Shown: piece after piece, positions 15,746 through 29,568 of the stretch | Layout of the letters: every line of letters begins with the position of its first letter | How positions within the stretch are numbered: the first letter of the stretch is position 1 | Source of the DNA: Stutzerimonas decontaminans | GTDB taxonomy: Bacteria > Pseudomonadota > Gammaproteobacteria > Pseudomonadales > Pseudomonadaceae | Reading direction: 5' to 3' | Length of the DNA: 64,000 bases | NCBI RefSeq assembly: GCF_000661915.1 | Contig: NZ_CP007509.1 | Span: 3,733,501-3,797,500 of the forward strand | Notes under the pieces: generated by a model | Database searches by the model: none | Seen by the model: only the letters and a program-made list of their open reading frames with translations | What the model was told of the DNA's origin: nothing | Made by a program: the position numbers and the translations under genes

Positions 15746-18493
15746 CTAGTCGCCCTGAATCTTGCTCAGCAGGTCGCGCGCCAGCTGTACCGCTTCGCTG
15801 CGGTGGGTGATGTTGAGCTTCTGGTAGAGGCTGCGGATGTGCGTCTTGATGGTGGTGGGCGCGACGTTGAGGTGGTCGGCGATCTGCTCGTTGGACTGCC
15901 CGGCATGGATCAGGCTCAGCACCTGCCATTCGCGCCGGGTCAGCGGTGAGCGACGGATCAGCTCGGGGACGTCGGGGCGATTGATGATGTCCTGGATCAC
16001 CGCCTCGTCGAGGGTGATGCGGATGGCGCGGCTGAAGTCGCGCTGCTGCTGCGCCAGCTGGATCAGCCGCGTGGCGCGCTGGGCTTCCGGCTCGTCGAGG
16101 GTGCGCTCGTGCAGCAGGCTCTTGAGCATGCCGATGATCGGCTTGCCGACTCGCAGAAAGCCACCGATGGCGCCGCTGCCGCTGGCCAGGGTCATGGCCC
16201 GCTGCAGGTGATCGAGCGCCTGCTGACGTTCTTCGCGCAACCAGTGCAGCTGCGCCAGGAGGATGTGGTTGCGGTTGCGATCCATCACCAGACCGTGGCG
16301 CTCGGCGTCGGTCAGCAATTGGCGCAGGATCGGCAGTGCGCTGTCCAGCTGGCCGAGCGTCACGTGGGCCCGCGCGTGGTTGCGTGCGTTCAATTGTGAA
16401 AAGTGGTTGGCACCGGCGCTGACCGGCGGCGCACTGAGCAGCCATTGGCGAATCGCTTCGCGATCCTGGCTGGAGTCCCAATAAGCGAGCATCACCGCAT
16501 GGGCGTTGGCCAACCAGTCGATGTGGTAGCGATCATCGGCGAGCATCGTCTGCATCTGACCGATGTAATCGGCACAGGCGCTCTGCTGGCCCCGGGCGTA
16601 GGCGACGCCGGCCAGCAACGTGTGGCTCTGCAGGCGCCAGCGCTGGTCGCCGAGCTCGTCGAGGATCTGGATGCCCTGCAGCGCGCATTGTTCGGCGGCG
16701 TCCAGCTGATGCCACTCCAGCAGTACCTGGCCGCGCACCCGATAGATGAACTCGACGATGGGCGTGGCACGCAGGTGCTGCTGTTCGATGTACTGAATGG
16801 CCCGTTCCTGCAGCGTGTAAGCCTTCTGCAGATGGCCCTGGGCGATGGCGATCTCCGACAGTTGGCCGAGGCTCCATACCACCAGGTGCGACGCATTGAT
16901 CTCCCGCGCGCGGCGCTCGGCTTCCTCGTACTGCTTCTGTGCCTGTGGCAACGCGCCCTGGACGAAATGCACTTCGGCCAGGCCGGACATTGCCGCCACC
17001 CGCGAGGTGCGCATGATCAGCGGTTCGCAGGTCAGTGCCTCCTGGGCCAGGGTGATGGCGCGCTGCTCATCACCCTGGTTCATCGCGACCTGCGCGCGCA
17101 CCGCATTGAATTCGCAGACGATGCGTGCCCAGTCCTGCTCGGAGCAGCTGCGCTGCAGCGCCAGTTCGGCGGCCTTGAACCAGCGTTCGACATGTTCGAA
17201 CTGGTAGGAATTCTGCGATACCCAGGCCTGCAGCAGGGTCAGCAGCGGCGAGCCGGCGATCACCGTTTCCGGCAAGGTTTCCAGGCATTGCTGCAACAGC
17301 CCGAGCTGGCCCTGACGGTAGAAGGCGCGCCCGTGGCGCTGGAGGATTTCGGCAACCTGCTGCGGATCACCGGCCTGCACCGCGTGGCGTGCGGCCTCTT
17401 CGGGCATGTTCTCGGCCAGTAGCGCCTCGGCGGCACGCAGATGCAGCTGATTGACCCGCTGCGGCTGGTGGGTGCGCAGCTCGCCCTGCAGGAACACGGC
17501 GAACAATGGGTGATAGCTGTACCAGCGACGCAGGCTGTCCAGCGGCTGGATGAACAGCCCGCTGCGCTCGAGCCGCTCGAGCATCTCGCGGCCGTGGCAG
17601 GCTTCGGTCAGGCGGTCGGCCAGTGCCGCATCAAAGCGATCGAGCAGGCAGGTGGCTTCAAGAAAACCACGCAGGTCTTCAGGCAGGCCCTCGACCACCT
17701 GTTCGCGCATGTAGTCGCGGATATCGGGGTGGCCGAGCAGCAGATTTTCCAGAAACAGGTCCATGCCGCGGCTGGTCTGCACTTCCTGCAGCGCCAGCTG
17801 CAGTGCGCAGGGCCAGCCACCGATGCGGCGGTTGAGCCGTTCGACCTGCTCGCGGTTGATGTTTACCGGCACGCCCAGCTCCAGCAGGGCCTGTACTTCG
17901 TCGTCCTCGAACGCCAGCTGACGGGCATCGAGCAGCAGCAGCTGATGCTTGACCCGCAGCTCGGCAACGCCAAGCTCCGGCAGCCGGCGGCTGCACACCA
18001 GCAACGTCATCCAGCAGGGCATATGCCGCAGGAAGAAGCGCAGCCCGGCGATCAGCTCACGCTCGTGCAGCACTTCAAATTCATCGAGCACGATCAGGAT
18101 CGCCTCGTGCTCGCCCGGCAGTTCGGCCAGCAGTTGAGTGAACAGCGCATCCAGCGAGACCTGGCCCTGCTCGGCGAGTGCAGCGGATAGCGGGCAACCG
18201 GCATCGAGCTGGCGGTCCAGCGCCTGGGTCAGGTAGCGGCCGAACTGCAGCGCCAGGTTGTCGCTGGCATGCAGCTGTAGCCAGGCGACACGGCCATCGA
18301 AGGCCCGCGCCCATTGCGCTGCCAGGGTGGTTTTGCCGAAGCCGCTGGCCGCATGCAGCACGGCCAGGCGTACCTGCGGCAGGCGCAGCTGCCACTCGTC
18401 CAGTCGCGGGCGTTCGAGCAGACCCGGCGGCAGCATGGGGATCGCCAGCTTGGTGGGGATCAGCGGCAGCAAGGCTGGCATCGAGGCATTCAT
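15746..18493 (-). CDS. malT: MalT transcriptional activator of the maltose regulon
   Basis: 915 residues, close to enteric MalT (901). Conserved N-terminus LIPTKLAIPMLPPGLLERPRL, STAND-type P-loop HAASGFGKTT (48-56), Walker B ILIVLDEFEVL, a long helical solenoid that binds maltotriose, and a C-terminal LuxR-type helix-turn-helix (LTRREWQVLSLIHAG...TIKTHIRSLYQKLN). With ATP and maltotriose it binds boxes of the type GGGGA(T/G)GAGG, and such boxes occur at 22415-22437 and 27963-28048. ATG 18493 has GGGAG six bases ahead; 18550 is a longer alternative. Unusual: it lies inside the malEFG...malK run instead of apart as in E. coli. Confidence 0.93.
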   Translation of the reverse strand: MNASMPALLPLIPTKLAIPMLPPGLLERPRLDEWQLRLPQVRLAVLHAASGFGKTTLAAQWARAFDGRVAWLQLHASDNLALQFGRYLTQALDRQLDAGCPLSAALAEQGQVSLDALFTQLLAELPGEHEAILIVLDEFEVLHERELIAGLRFFLRHMPCWMTLLVCSRRLPELGVAELRVKHQLLLLDARQLAFEDDEVQALLELGVPVNINREQVERLNRRIGGWPCALQLALQEVQTSRGMDLFLENLLLGHPDIRDYMREQVVEGLPEDLRGFLEATCLLDRFDAALADRLTEACHGREMLERLERSGLFIQPLDSLRRWYSYHPLFAVFLQGELRTHQPQRVNQLHLRAAEALLAENMPEEAARHAVQAGDPQQVAEILQRHGRAFYRQGQLGLLQQCLETLPETVIAGSPLLTLLQAWVSQNSYQFEHVERWFKAAELALQRSCSEQDWARIVCEFNAVRAQVAMNQGDEQRAITLAQEALTCEPLIMRTSRVAAMSGLAEVHFVQGALPQAQKQYEEAERRAREINASHLVVWSLGQLSEIAIAQGHLQKAYTLQERAIQYIEQQHLRATPIVEFIYRVRGQVLLEWHQLDAAEQCALQGIQILDELGDQRWRLQSHTLLAGVAYARGQQSACADYIGQMQTMLADDRYHIDWLANAHAVMLAYWDSSQDREAIRQWLLSAPPVSAGANHFSQLNARNHARAHVTLGQLDSALPILRQLLTDAERHGLVMDRNRNHILLAQLHWLREERQQALDHLQRAMTLASGSGAIGGFLRVGKPIIGMLKSLLHERTLDEPEAQRATRLIQLAQQQRDFSRAIRITLDEAVIQDIINRPDVPELIRRSPLTRREWQVLSLIHAGQSNEQIADHLNVAPTTIKTHIRSLYQKLNITHRSEAVQLARDLLSKIQGD

Positions 18494-18592
18494 GGACGGC
18501 TCCCTGTTCTCGTTATTGTTCTCGTCGTGGCCTGACGCACCGGCTCGCATGGCTTCCGCTCCCCGGTCTCGCGCCCTGCTTCGCTACATCCT

Positions 18593-19483
18593 TCAGCCCT
18601 TCACGCCGCCCGCGGTAAGACCGCCGACGATCCACTTCTGGCAGTAGAGGAACACCGCGGTGATGGGTATCCCGGAGAGCACCGCCGCCGCGGCGAAATC
18701 ACCCCACAGGTAGTTTTGCGGGTACAGGTACTGCTGGGCACCCACCGACAGGGTCAGCTTGTCCACGTCCATCAGCAGCACCGAGGCGATGGGGTACTCA
18801 GTGACACTGGTGATGAATGCCAGGATGAACACCACCGCCAGGATCGGCACGCTCATCGGCAACAGGATATGGAAGAACGCCTGCCAGGTGGTCGCGCCAT
18901 CTACGATGGCGGCTTCCTCCAACGAGGCATCGATGCTCTCGAAGTAACCCTTGATGGTCCAGATATGCAGTGCCATGCCGCCCAGCGAGGCGACGATCAC
19001 CGCGCCGTGGCTGTTCACCCCGAGCCAGCTGACGTGCTGGCCAAGCTGGTCGAACAGCGCGTAGATGGCCACTAGCGAGAGTACCGGCGGAAACATCTGA
19101 AAGATCAGCATGCCTTTGAGGATCGGCGCTTTGCCGCCGAAACGCATGCGTGCGAAGGCGTAGGCGCTGGTGGTCGACAAGAGCAGGATCAGCACCGAGC
19201 TGACCAGCGCGATCTTCACCGAATTCCACAGCCACAGCAGCACCGGGAATGGCGGCTGGGTGACGCTGCCATCCTCGTGGGTGTAGGGGATGCCCAGCGC
19301 CAGCGACCAGTGCTCCAGCGTCGGGTTCTCGGGGAAAAGGCTGCCGGTGGCGAAGTTGCCCTCGCGGAAGGAAATCGAGATCACCATCAGCAGCGGAAAG
19401 AGGATCACCGCAACGAACGCCAGCAGCGCCGCGTGGGTTGCCCACAGCCGGTAACGGGCGGATTTGGGTTGCACCATGGCCAT
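18593..19483 (-). CDS. malG: Maltose ABC permease MalG
   Basis: 296 residues with six predicted helices and the EAA loop near residues 189-210 ([15 protein letters not shown]). The C-terminus ends in the MalG tail [13 protein letters not shown]. Forms the inner-membrane channel with MalF, powered by MalK. Gap of 10 nt to malF. Same length as enteric MalG (296). Confidence 0.95.
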   Translation of the reverse strand: MAMVQPKSARYRLWATHAALLAFVAVILFPLLMVISISFREGNFATGSLFPENPTLEHWSLALGIPYTHEDGSVTQPPFPVLLWLWNSVKIALVSSVLILLLSTTSAYAFARMRFGGKAPILKGMLIFQMFPPVLSLVAIYALFDQLGQHVSWLGVNSHGAVIVASLGGMALHIWTIKGYFESIDASLEEAAIVDGATTWQAFFHILLPMSVPILAVVFILAFITSVTEYPIASVLLMDVDKLTLSVGAQQYLYPQNYLWGDFAAAAVLSGIPITAVFLYCQKWIVGGLTAGGVKG

Positions 19484-19493
19484 GTGGTTCTCC

Positions 19494-21026
19494 TTATACC
19501 TTCACTTTCGAGAGTTTGAGGTTGAGCAGCGCCATGGCGCCCACCAGCAGGAAGATCATCGTGGCGATCGCCGCGGCCAGGGCGAAGTCCTGCCCGGAGT
19601 CCTGGAAGGCGATGCGGTAGGTGTAGCTGACCAGCAGATCCGTGGTGCCGGCCGGCGTGGTCGCGCCGATGATGTCCGGGCCGCCGCGGGTCAACAGCGT
19701 GATCAGCACGAAGTTGTTGAAGTTGAAGGCAAAGCTTGCGATCAGCAGCGGCATCAGCGGCTTGATCAGCTGCGGCAGGGTGATGCGCAGCAGGTTGTCC
19801 AGCGGACTGGCGCCGTCGATCGCCGATGCCTCGTACTGGTCCCGCGGGATGGCCTGCAGCAGCCCCATGCACAGCAGCAGCATGTACGGGTAGCCGAGCC
19901 AGGTGTTGACGATGAGAATCATCGTGCGCGCCAGGGCCGGGTCGCTGAACCAGTCCGGGCGCATGCCGAACAGGCTGTCGAGCAGCAGGTTGATCTCACC
20001 GAAGTTCTGGTTGAACAGGCCGCGGAACACCAGGATGGAAATGAATGCCGGTACCGCATACGGAAGGATCAGCATCAGCCGGTAGAAGGCCTTGCCGCGC
20101 ACCAGTTCCCACTGCAGCAGGCTGGCCAGCACCAGGCCCAAGGCCAGTGTGAAGACCACCGTCAGACCGGCGAAGGCGAAGGTCCAGGCGAAGATCTGCA
20201 TGAAGGGTTCGCGGATGCTCGGCTCGGTCAGCACCCGGGAGAAGTTGGCGAAGCCGGCGAACACGGTGAAGCCCGGTGGCACTGCCTTGCCAGTTTCGTC
20301 GACATAGAAGCCGCGCTCCATGTCGGCGGTCAGCCGCGCGCCAGTGCGGTTGTCGACCAGTACGCCGGGGCCATCCTGCCGATATTGTGGCTCCACCGCC
20401 GCCACCTCGCGCAGCCCGTACAGCCGCAGCAGGCTGCCGTCCGGAGCCTGCATCACCCACTGTTCCAGCGCCTTGCGTCGCTGTATCACCTCGCGCAGCG
20501 CCAGCGCATCGCCCAACTCACCGGCGGCTTCGGCCGGCTGCAGGGAAAGCGGCGCTTCGACGTCGGGCTCTCCAGTCAGCGGCGGGCTGACGAACACGCC
20601 CTGCTCGCCCTTGTCGATGCGCAGGCGCTCGCCGTCAGGACTTTGATGCAGGGTGAAACGGAAGCGCTCGCCGGCGAGGTAGGTCTGATTGAGGTGATAA
20701 CGCTCGACCTGTGCCTGGCTCAGCAGATGGCTACCGCTGTAGTTGGTAAAGCCGATGCCCACGGTGTAGAGCAGCGGGAAGATCACGAACACCAGCATCC
20801 CCGCCACCGACGGGAAGATGTAGCGCTGCGCGTACATGCGCCGGTTGATGAACAGGTAGCTGGCGATGCCCGAGACCACCAGCCCGAGCAGGGCGAATGC
20901 CATCTGCCCCTGAACGTAGAGGGCAACCACCAGATACAGCGCAAAGGCATTGAAGGCCAGCCAAAGCAGCCAGCGCAGGCCTGTGGTCACGAGGCGGGGC
21001 AGGCCCCAGGGAGTCGAACGGGTCAT
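19494..21026 (-). CDS. malF: Maltose ABC permease MalF
   Basis: About 510 residues from ATG 21026, matching enteric MalF (514). The large periplasmic P2 loop between the third and fourth helices is present (roughly residues 95-275), a MalF hallmark. EAA motif in [20 protein letters not shown]. The start is uncertain: a GTG at 21059 or an upstream ATG at 21167 are in frame, but alignment of the first helices with MalF supports 21026. Pairs with MalG. Confidence 0.92.
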   Translation of the reverse strand: MTRSTPWGLPRLVTTGLRWLLWLAFNAFALYLVVALYVQGQMAFALLGLVVSGIASYLFINRRMYAQRYIFPSVAGMLVFVIFPLLYTVGIGFTNYSGSHLLSQAQVERYHLNQTYLAGERFRFTLHQSPDGERLRIDKGEQGVFVSPPLTGEPDVEAPLSLQPAEAAGELGDALALREVIQRRKALEQWVMQAPDGSLLRLYGLREVAAVEPQYRQDGPGVLVDNRTGARLTADMERGFYVDETGKAVPPGFTVFAGFANFSRVLTEPSIREPFMQIFAWTFAFAGLTVVFTLALGLVLASLLQWELVRGKAFYRLMLILPYAVPAFISILVFRGLFNQNFGEINLLLDSLFGMRPDWFSDPALARTMILIVNTWLGYPYMLLLCMGLLQAIPRDQYEASAIDGASPLDNLLRITLPQLIKPLMPLLIASFAFNFNNFVLITLLTRGGPDIIGATTPAGTTDLLVSYTYRIAFQDSGQDFALAAAIATMIFLLVGAMALLNLKLSKVKV

Positions 21027-21126
21027 GGCAGGGCTGGGCAACTCGGCACGGGCATTCACGGGAGAAGAACCTATATGAACGGAGCTTAGTCTGCCGGCGC
21101 GCCTGTGCAGGCGGCCGGCGACGGGT

Positions 21127-22314
21127 TCAACGGGTGATGCGCTTAGCGGCATCATCCAGCGCGGCATCGACGTCCTGTCGGCCGGAGGTGATGTTGGTCA
21201 GCGCAGCGGCCATGGATGACCAGAACGCGCCCATCTCCGGCACGTTGGGCATCGGCTCACCCATCTGAGCGTTCTCGAAAGTCGCCTTGATGTGCGGGTT
21301 GGCGGACAGCTCTTCCATATAGGCCGTGTTGGCCACGGCGCCCAGCGGCACGTCGGCATTCACGGTCTTCAGCCCCTCGACCTGCAGCAGGTAGTTCTCG
21401 AGGAACTCCACGGCCAGGTCCTTGTTCGGGCTTGCGGCGTTGAGCAGCGCAGCCGCGACGCCGACGAAGGGCTTGCCCGGCTCGCCGTCGACTCCCGGAA
21501 TCGGTGCTACGCCGAAGTCGATGCCACTCTTCTCGATGTTCGACCAGGCCCAGGGGCCACTGATCATCATCGCCGAATCGCCTTTGTTGAACGCCGCCTC
21601 AGCCACGCTGTAGTCGGCGCCCTTGGGCATTGCACCCTTGTCGATCAGGTCGCGCAGCACCTGCGCACCGGCCTTGGCGCCAGCGTTGTTAACCCCGGTG
21701 GACTTGACGTTGTAACCGCCATCGGTCTGCTCGAACACGTAGCCGCCCTTGGCCGAAAGTAGCGGCCAGGTGAAATAGGTGTTGTTGTAGTCCCAGAGAA
21801 TGGCGCGCTTGCCTTGGGCGGCGAGCTTCTCGTTTAGCGCGAGAACGTCATCGAAGGTCTTCGGCGGGGTGTCCACCAGCGCCTTGTTGTAGATCAGGCC
21901 GATGGTTTCCACCGAAATCGGGTAGCCCCACAGCTTGTTGTCGTAGGTCACCGCCTGCCAGGAGAAGTCGGCGATGCCGGACTTGGTGTCGGCGCTGGGG
22001 GTGACTGGGGTGAGCAGGCCGCTCTTGGCCCATTCTCCAATGCGGTCGTGAGCCCAGATGAAGATGTCAGGGCCGTTGCCGGTGGCCGCAGCCTGCTGGA
22101 ACTTGTCGGTGGCGCTGTCGGGATGGGCCACTTCGACGGGGATGCCGGTCTCGGCGGTGAACTTCTTGCCGACTTCGGCCAGGCCTTTATAGCCCTTGTC
22201 GCCGTTGATCCAGACGACCAGCTTGCCTTCCTCGATCGCCGCCAGCGCCGGTAGCGGCAGGCTGAAGGTGGCCGCCAGGCCGACGGTGGCGATACACCAG
22301 AATTTCTTGTTCAT
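21127..22314 (-). CDS. malE: Periplasmic maltodextrin-binding protein MalE
   Basis: 395 residues, nearly the same as E. coli MalE (396). Signal peptide [25 protein letters not shown] ending at the ALA|AIEEGK site, then the SBP fold beginning with [23 protein letters not shown] (W and D sugar contacts). Binds maltose and longer dextrins and delivers them to MalFGK. First gene of the minus-strand mal run. A MalT box at 22415 lies about 100 bp upstream. Confidence 0.95.
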   Translation of the reverse strand: MNKKFWCIATVGLAATFSLPLPALAAIEEGKLVVWINGDKGYKGLAEVGKKFTAETGIPVEVAHPDSATDKFQQAAATGNGPDIFIWAHDRIGEWAKSGLLTPVTPSADTKSGIADFSWQAVTYDNKLWGYPISVETIGLIYNKALVDTPPKTFDDVLALNEKLAAQGKRAILWDYNNTYFTWPLLSAKGGYVFEQTDGGYNVKSTGVNNAGAKAGAQVLRDLIDKGAMPKGADYSVAEAAFNKGDSAMMISGPWAWSNIEKSGIDFGVAPIPGVDGEPGKPFVGVAAALLNAASPNKDLAVEFLENYLLQVEGLKTVNADVPLGAVANTAYMEELSANPHIKATFENAQMGEPMPNVPEMGAFWSSMAAALTNITSGRQDVDAALDDAAKRITR

Positions 22315-22414
22315 GCTTCGCTTTCCTCGTGGCTTCTTATTAGTTGTTCCACCTGCTGCCGGCCTGAGGCTCTGGCAGTCGTTCCATCCTCGGCGCGTCC
22401 TATGCCATGTGCAT

Positions 22415-22437
22415 CCTCCTCCCCAAGGGGGCGGAGG
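22415..22437. promoter_or_regulatory. Paired MalT boxes in the malE/malS divergent promoter
   Basis: On the minus strand 22424-22415 reads GGGGAGGAGG, an exact fit to the known MalT box GGGGA(T/G)GAGG. On the plus strand 22428-22437 reads GGGGCGGAGG, one mismatch. The two face opposite ways, one towards malE and one towards malS, inside a 252-bp region, so MalT could drive both transcripts. Confidence 0.7.
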
Positions 22438-22566
22438 GCGTAGAAGCGGGGCGTAGATCAACCATCGCAGCGGCACAAAATACGCCATCGGTCTCGGGTT
22501 TACGCCTATACCCGGCTGCCAACACGCGGTCAAATGTAGCGAAAAAGCATAATGGAGCCACATTTG

Positions 22567-24636
22567 ATGCGTGCCCACCGGTTATCCGTCCTGCCGCTGC
22601 TGTTCGGCCTCGCCCTGCCCTTGTCCGGCCTCGCCGCTCCCGAGCTGAGCATTCGCCTGAATGACCAGCCGCTGTCACCGAGCTGGAACGCCCTGGCAGC
22701 CGATCGCTACGACACGGAGCTGAAGCTGGAACCCGGTCGGCTGCATCTGGTGATGCCGCAAGCAAGCGTCGAAAACAGCGCGCTTGCGCCGTTCCGTCGT
22801 CAGCCGCTTGGCAAAGACAGCGCCTACCGCTACGAAGTGCCCGAAGCTGGTCGCTATCGCTTGATCGTCGAGACCGGCCCGGACGCGGCGCTGCGCTTGT
22901 TGCCGATCAAGGCCGCCGCACCGAAGGCGGCTGCGTCGGTCTGCCAGCCCTGGGATGGCGGCGCGGTGGAGGTGGCGGTTGGCGACGTGTTCCACGATGG
23001 CCAGCCCCTGCGCGACGCGCTGTCCGGCGCCACGACGGTGGTCCGCGACGGCCGGGTCAGGCTGCACCCCGCCACCGGCAGCGACGGCCTCTTGCTGCTC
23101 GAAGCCGCCGAGCCGGCCAAACCGGCACCACGCGACTGGCGCAACGCCACGGTGTATTTCGTGCTCACCGACCGTTTCGCCAACGGCGATCCGAGCAACG
23201 ATCGCAGCTATGGCCGCGAGCCGGATGGAGAACAGGAGATCGGCACCTTCCACGGCGGCGACCTCAAGGGGCTGACCGAGCGGCTCGACCATATCGCCAG
23301 CCTGGGCGTCGACGCGCTGTGGATCAGCGCGCCCTACGAGCAGATCCACGGCTGGGTCGGCGGCGGCGATCGCGGCGACTTCCGCCACTACGGTTACCAC
23401 GGCTACTACGCACTCGACTTCACCCAGCTCGACGCCAACATGGGCAGCGACGACGACCTGCGCACCCTCATCAGCGCGGCCCATGCCCGCGGCATCCGCG
23501 TGCTCTTCGATGTGGTGATGAACCACCCCGGCTACTCGACCCTGCAGGACATGCAGCAACAGGGCTTCGGCGCCCTGCGCGACGGCATGGCCGCCTACCT
23601 GCCCGAGCAGTGGAGCGCCTGGCAGCCGGAGCCGCACGAGAACCTGCACGCCTACCACAACCTGGTCGATTACGAGCACCCGAGCTGGGCCGCCTGGTGG
23701 GGCCGCGACTGGGTGCGGGCCGGCATCGCCGATTACGACACACCGCCCAGCAGCACGGTCGATCCGCTCAAGGGCTCGCTGGCCTTTCTGCCGGATTTCC
23801 GCACCGAGTCCGAGGCGGTCGTCGCGCTGCCGGAGTTTCTCGCGCACAAGGCGCAGACCCGTGCCGAGCCGCGCGAAGGCTACCGGGTGCGCGACTACCT
23901 GATCGAATGGCTGACCGGCTGGGTCCGCGAGTTCGGCGTCGACGGCTTTCGTGTCGACACCGTCAAGCATGTCGAACCCGCCACCTGGGCCGAACTGCGC
24001 GCCGCCGCGGAGCGCGCCCGCGCCAATTGGGCTCGTACCAACCCGGACGATCCCATGGCCAGCGAGCCGTTCTGGATGGTCGGCGAAGTGTTCGGCCACG
24101 GCCCCGAAGCCAGCGACTATCTGAACCAGGGCTTCGATGCGCTGATCAACTTCGACTTTCAGGAGCAGGCCGTGGCTGCCAGCGACTGCCTCGCCGCCGC
24201 CGAACCCAGCTACGCCGACTATGCCAGGCGCCTAGCCGAGACGCCCGGGCACAACCTGCTGAGCTACGCCTCGTCCCACGACACAGCGCTGTTCAACCAG
24301 CTGGCCAAGGGCGACCTGACCCGCCAGCGCGGCCTGGCCGCCGCCCTGCTGCTGGCGCCCGGCGCGGTGCAGATCTATTACGGCGACGAAAGCGCGCGCG
24401 CCTTCGGTGCCAGCGGTTCGGACCCGTATCAGGGCACGCGCAGCTCGATGAACTGGGCCGAGCACGAGCGGCCCGAGATCGCTGGATTGATCGAGCACTG
24501 GCAGCGGATTGGCCAGTTCCGTGCGCGCCATCCAGCCATCGGCGCGGGTGAACACAAACTGCTTTCGCCCGGCCAGCCCTATGCCTTCGCCCGCGAGCTG
24601 GGCAAGGACAAGGTCATCGTGGTGCAGGCACGATGA
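22567..24636 (+). CDS. malS: Periplasmic alpha-amylase MalS
   Basis: 689 residues; E. coli MalS is 676. Start ATG 22567 (GGAG nine bases upstream) gives a clean signal peptide [24 protein letters not shown]. After a non-catalytic N-terminal part (about 20-190) the GH13 barrel begins with [18 protein letters not shown]. Region I FDVVMNH, region [12 protein letters not shown] (nucleophile), region III MVGEVFG (acid/base), region IV SSHDT. Cleaves maltodextrins in the periplasm to sizes that MalE and MalFG import. Its end overlaps the next gene by 4 nt. Confidence 0.92.
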   Translation: MRAHRLSVLPLLFGLALPLSGLAAPELSIRLNDQPLSPSWNALAADRYDTELKLEPGRLHLVMPQASVENSALAPFRRQPLGKDSAYRYEVPEAGRYRLIVETGPDAALRLLPIKAAAPKAAASVCQPWDGGAVEVAVGDVFHDGQPLRDALSGATTVVRDGRVRLHPATGSDGLLLLEAAEPAKPAPRDWRNATVYFVLTDRFANGDPSNDRSYGREPDGEQEIGTFHGGDLKGLTERLDHIASLGVDALWISAPYEQIHGWVGGGDRGDFRHYGYHGYYALDFTQLDANMGSDDDLRTLISAAHARGIRVLFDVVMNHPGYSTLQDMQQQGFGALRDGMAAYLPEQWSAWQPEPHENLHAYHNLVDYEHPSWAAWWGRDWVRAGIADYDTPPSSTVDPLKGSLAFLPDFRTESEAVVALPEFLAHKAQTRAEPREGYRVRDYLIEWLTGWVREFGVDGFRVDTVKHVEPATWAELRAAAERARANWARTNPDDPMASEPFWMVGEVFGHGPEASDYLNQGFDALINFDFQEQAVAASDCLAAAEPSYADYARRLAETPGHNLLSYASSHDTALFNQLAKGDLTRQRGLAAALLLAPGAVQIYYGDESARAFGASGSDPYQGTRSSMNWAEHERPEIAGLIEHWQRIGQFRARHPAIGAGEHKLLSPGQPYAFARELGKDKVIVVQAR

Positions 24637-25751
24637 GCGCCGCCTCGTTGACCGCCGCGGCACGGCGCCAGGCCCAGCTGGCCTTTCTCGCCAGCGGCAC
24701 CGAGTTTCGCCTGGGCCGCGCGGAGGATTGCCCGCTGCCACCGGAACAACTGGCGGCGGTGCGTGGCAACGAGCCCTGGGTACGCGCCTGCCTCGACGAC
24801 GGCCTGACCGCTCGGGTCTACCACGTGCAACTGGCCGGGCGCGACTGGGCGCTGAAGGTCGCCCGGCGGCCCTGTCGTGTGCAGAACCCGGACGGCCAGA
24901 CGAGCTTTCTCAACGAGCTGCAGCGCCGCCGCGACCTTGCCCGGCTGATGCGCACGCCGGAGCAGGCCGAACGCCTGACCGGCATCGTGCCGACGCAGTA
25001 CGCCTCGCTGCAGCAGGGCATCGTGCTGTCGCCCTGGGTCGAAGGCCGGCGCATCGATCGCTGGGACGAACGTCAGCTTGTCGAGCTGTTCGACCTGCTG
25101 ATCGCCCTGCTGCTGGCCGGCCTGTTCGAATGGGATCTGGCGCCGGGCAACACCCTGGACGACGGCCGCATCCGCCTGTTCGATTTCGGCTACCTCTACC
25201 CCTTCGACCCGCTGCGCCAGTACAACAGCGACGGCCTGGCCTCGCCTGGCTTTCACCCCGCCGAGCGCTTCGAGACGCGCCAGCTGTTCGCCTGCCTGCT
25301 GCGTCTGGAACAGCAAAGCGAGGCATGGGCACTGGCGGATTTCGAGCTGGAGAAACGCATTGCGCTGGATGCCTACGAGCGGTTGCATCGAGAACTCGCC
25401 GCCCGTGGTGCCAGCCAGGGCGTGCTGGACTGGCTGAATGGCCTGATGCGTCGCTGGCGCAACGCGCTGGCTGGCGATCTAGGCGGGTTATACCTGCAGG
25501 AGGCCTGGCGCTCGCACTGGCTGGACGTGAAGGACGACCTCAGCGGGCAGAGCTGCACGCCGCTGACCCTGCAGCGCCTGGCCTGGCTCCGGAATAAAGC
25601 CACTGCCCTGCATGCCGACCTGCTCGCCAGCGGCGCACTGGCCAACGAGCGAAACCCCGGCCGCGATGCCTTGCTCGACGAGCTACGCCAGGCCGAAGCC
25701 CAGGCGATTCGTTGGCAATCGGCAGATGTTCAGAACGCCCAAGAGGTATGA
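24633..25751 (+). CDS. Protein kinase-fold protein coupled to malS
   Basis: 372 residues, start overlapping the malS stop (ATGA). Cytoplasmic, no signal. Kinase landmarks can be seen: a lysine strand WALKVARRP (about 74-82), a catalytic-loop-like EWDLAPGN where Asp and Asn fill the positions of HRDxxxxN (about 168-175), and a DFG-type FDFGY (about 185-189). Helical N- and C-terminal extensions surround it. The fold resembles aminoglycoside phosphotransferase/maltokinase/HipA-like or lipopolysaccharide kinase groups, but the substrate is unknown. Tight coupling to a periplasmic amylase suggests a sugar or regulatory substrate. Not a known member of the enteric mal regulon. Confidence 0.7.
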   Translation: MSAASLTAAARRQAQLAFLASGTEFRLGRAEDCPLPPEQLAAVRGNEPWVRACLDDGLTARVYHVQLAGRDWALKVARRPCRVQNPDGQTSFLNELQRRRDLARLMRTPEQAERLTGIVPTQYASLQQGIVLSPWVEGRRIDRWDERQLVELFDLLIALLLAGLFEWDLAPGNTLDDGRIRLFDFGYLYPFDPLRQYNSDGLASPGFHPAERFETRQLFACLLRLEQQSEAWALADFELEKRIALDAYERLHRELAARGASQGVLDWLNGLMRRWRNALAGDLGGLYLQEAWRSHWLDVKDDLSGQSCTPLTLQRLAWLRNKATALHADLLASGALANERNPGRDALLDELRQAEAQAIRWQSADVQNAQEV

Positions 25752-26052
25752 GCCGCGCGGGTGTGGCGACGCTATGGCCACAGCGGGAACCTGAAGGTTG
25801 GCTGCAAGGCGAAGCTCCGCTGCGGTGGGCTGAAGCCCATTCTACGATGCGGCCAATCTCGCCCTACGCGTAAGCGTGCGACTCGCAACGGCAGTCGTCC
25901 CTGTAGGTACCAGCAGCACCTGCGCTGTCTCGCTCAAAATCCGCAGCTGGACCAGCCGCCGTAGGGTGGGCTTCAGCCCACCACAACGATCCCAGCAACA
26001 GCCACGCGGCTACCAGGAACCACGGCCGAACCCAACACAACGGTGCCGCCAA
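25752..26052. repeat. Intergenic REP-like palindromes
   Basis: No gene is seen here. It carries copies of a palindrome, GGTGGGCTTCAGCCCACC at 25966-25983 and an inverted partial copy GGTGGGCTGAAGCCCA at 25824-25839, also found at 30537-30554 and 30678-30695. The hairpin TGTGGC...GCCACA at 25762-25782 may end the malS transcript. Confidence 0.6.
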
Positions 26053-26083
26053 CAAAAAACCCGCCTCACATAGGCGAGGCGGG
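26053..26083 (-). terminator. Rho-independent terminator of amyP
   Basis: On the minus strand: CCCGCCTC, an eight-base loop, GAGGCGGG, then six T. Sits 25 bp after the amyP stop. Confidence 0.85.
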
Positions 26084-26108
26084 CCACAGGTGCTCGTGCT
26101 TCTTAGGG

Positions 26109-29448
<3,340 letters not shown>

Positions 29449-29521
29449 ACCGCACCGTTTGAACGCCGTTGCGCCAACCGCGACGGCGCCCTTTCCGCTC
29501 CCACCGTCCTGACGGTGCCTT

Positions 29522-29553
29522 TGCCCCGACGCTGGCAGGTCGGGGCATTTTTT
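29522..29553 (+). terminator. Terminator/attenuator between lamB and malM
   Basis: Stem TGCCCCGAC with GTCGGGGCA (nine perfect pairs) around GCTGGCAG, then TTTTTT. It ends lamB transcription and would reduce malM expression by read-through; the malM RBS starts only a few bases after it. Confidence 0.8.
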
Positions 29554-29568
29554 GTTCGGAGAACCATC

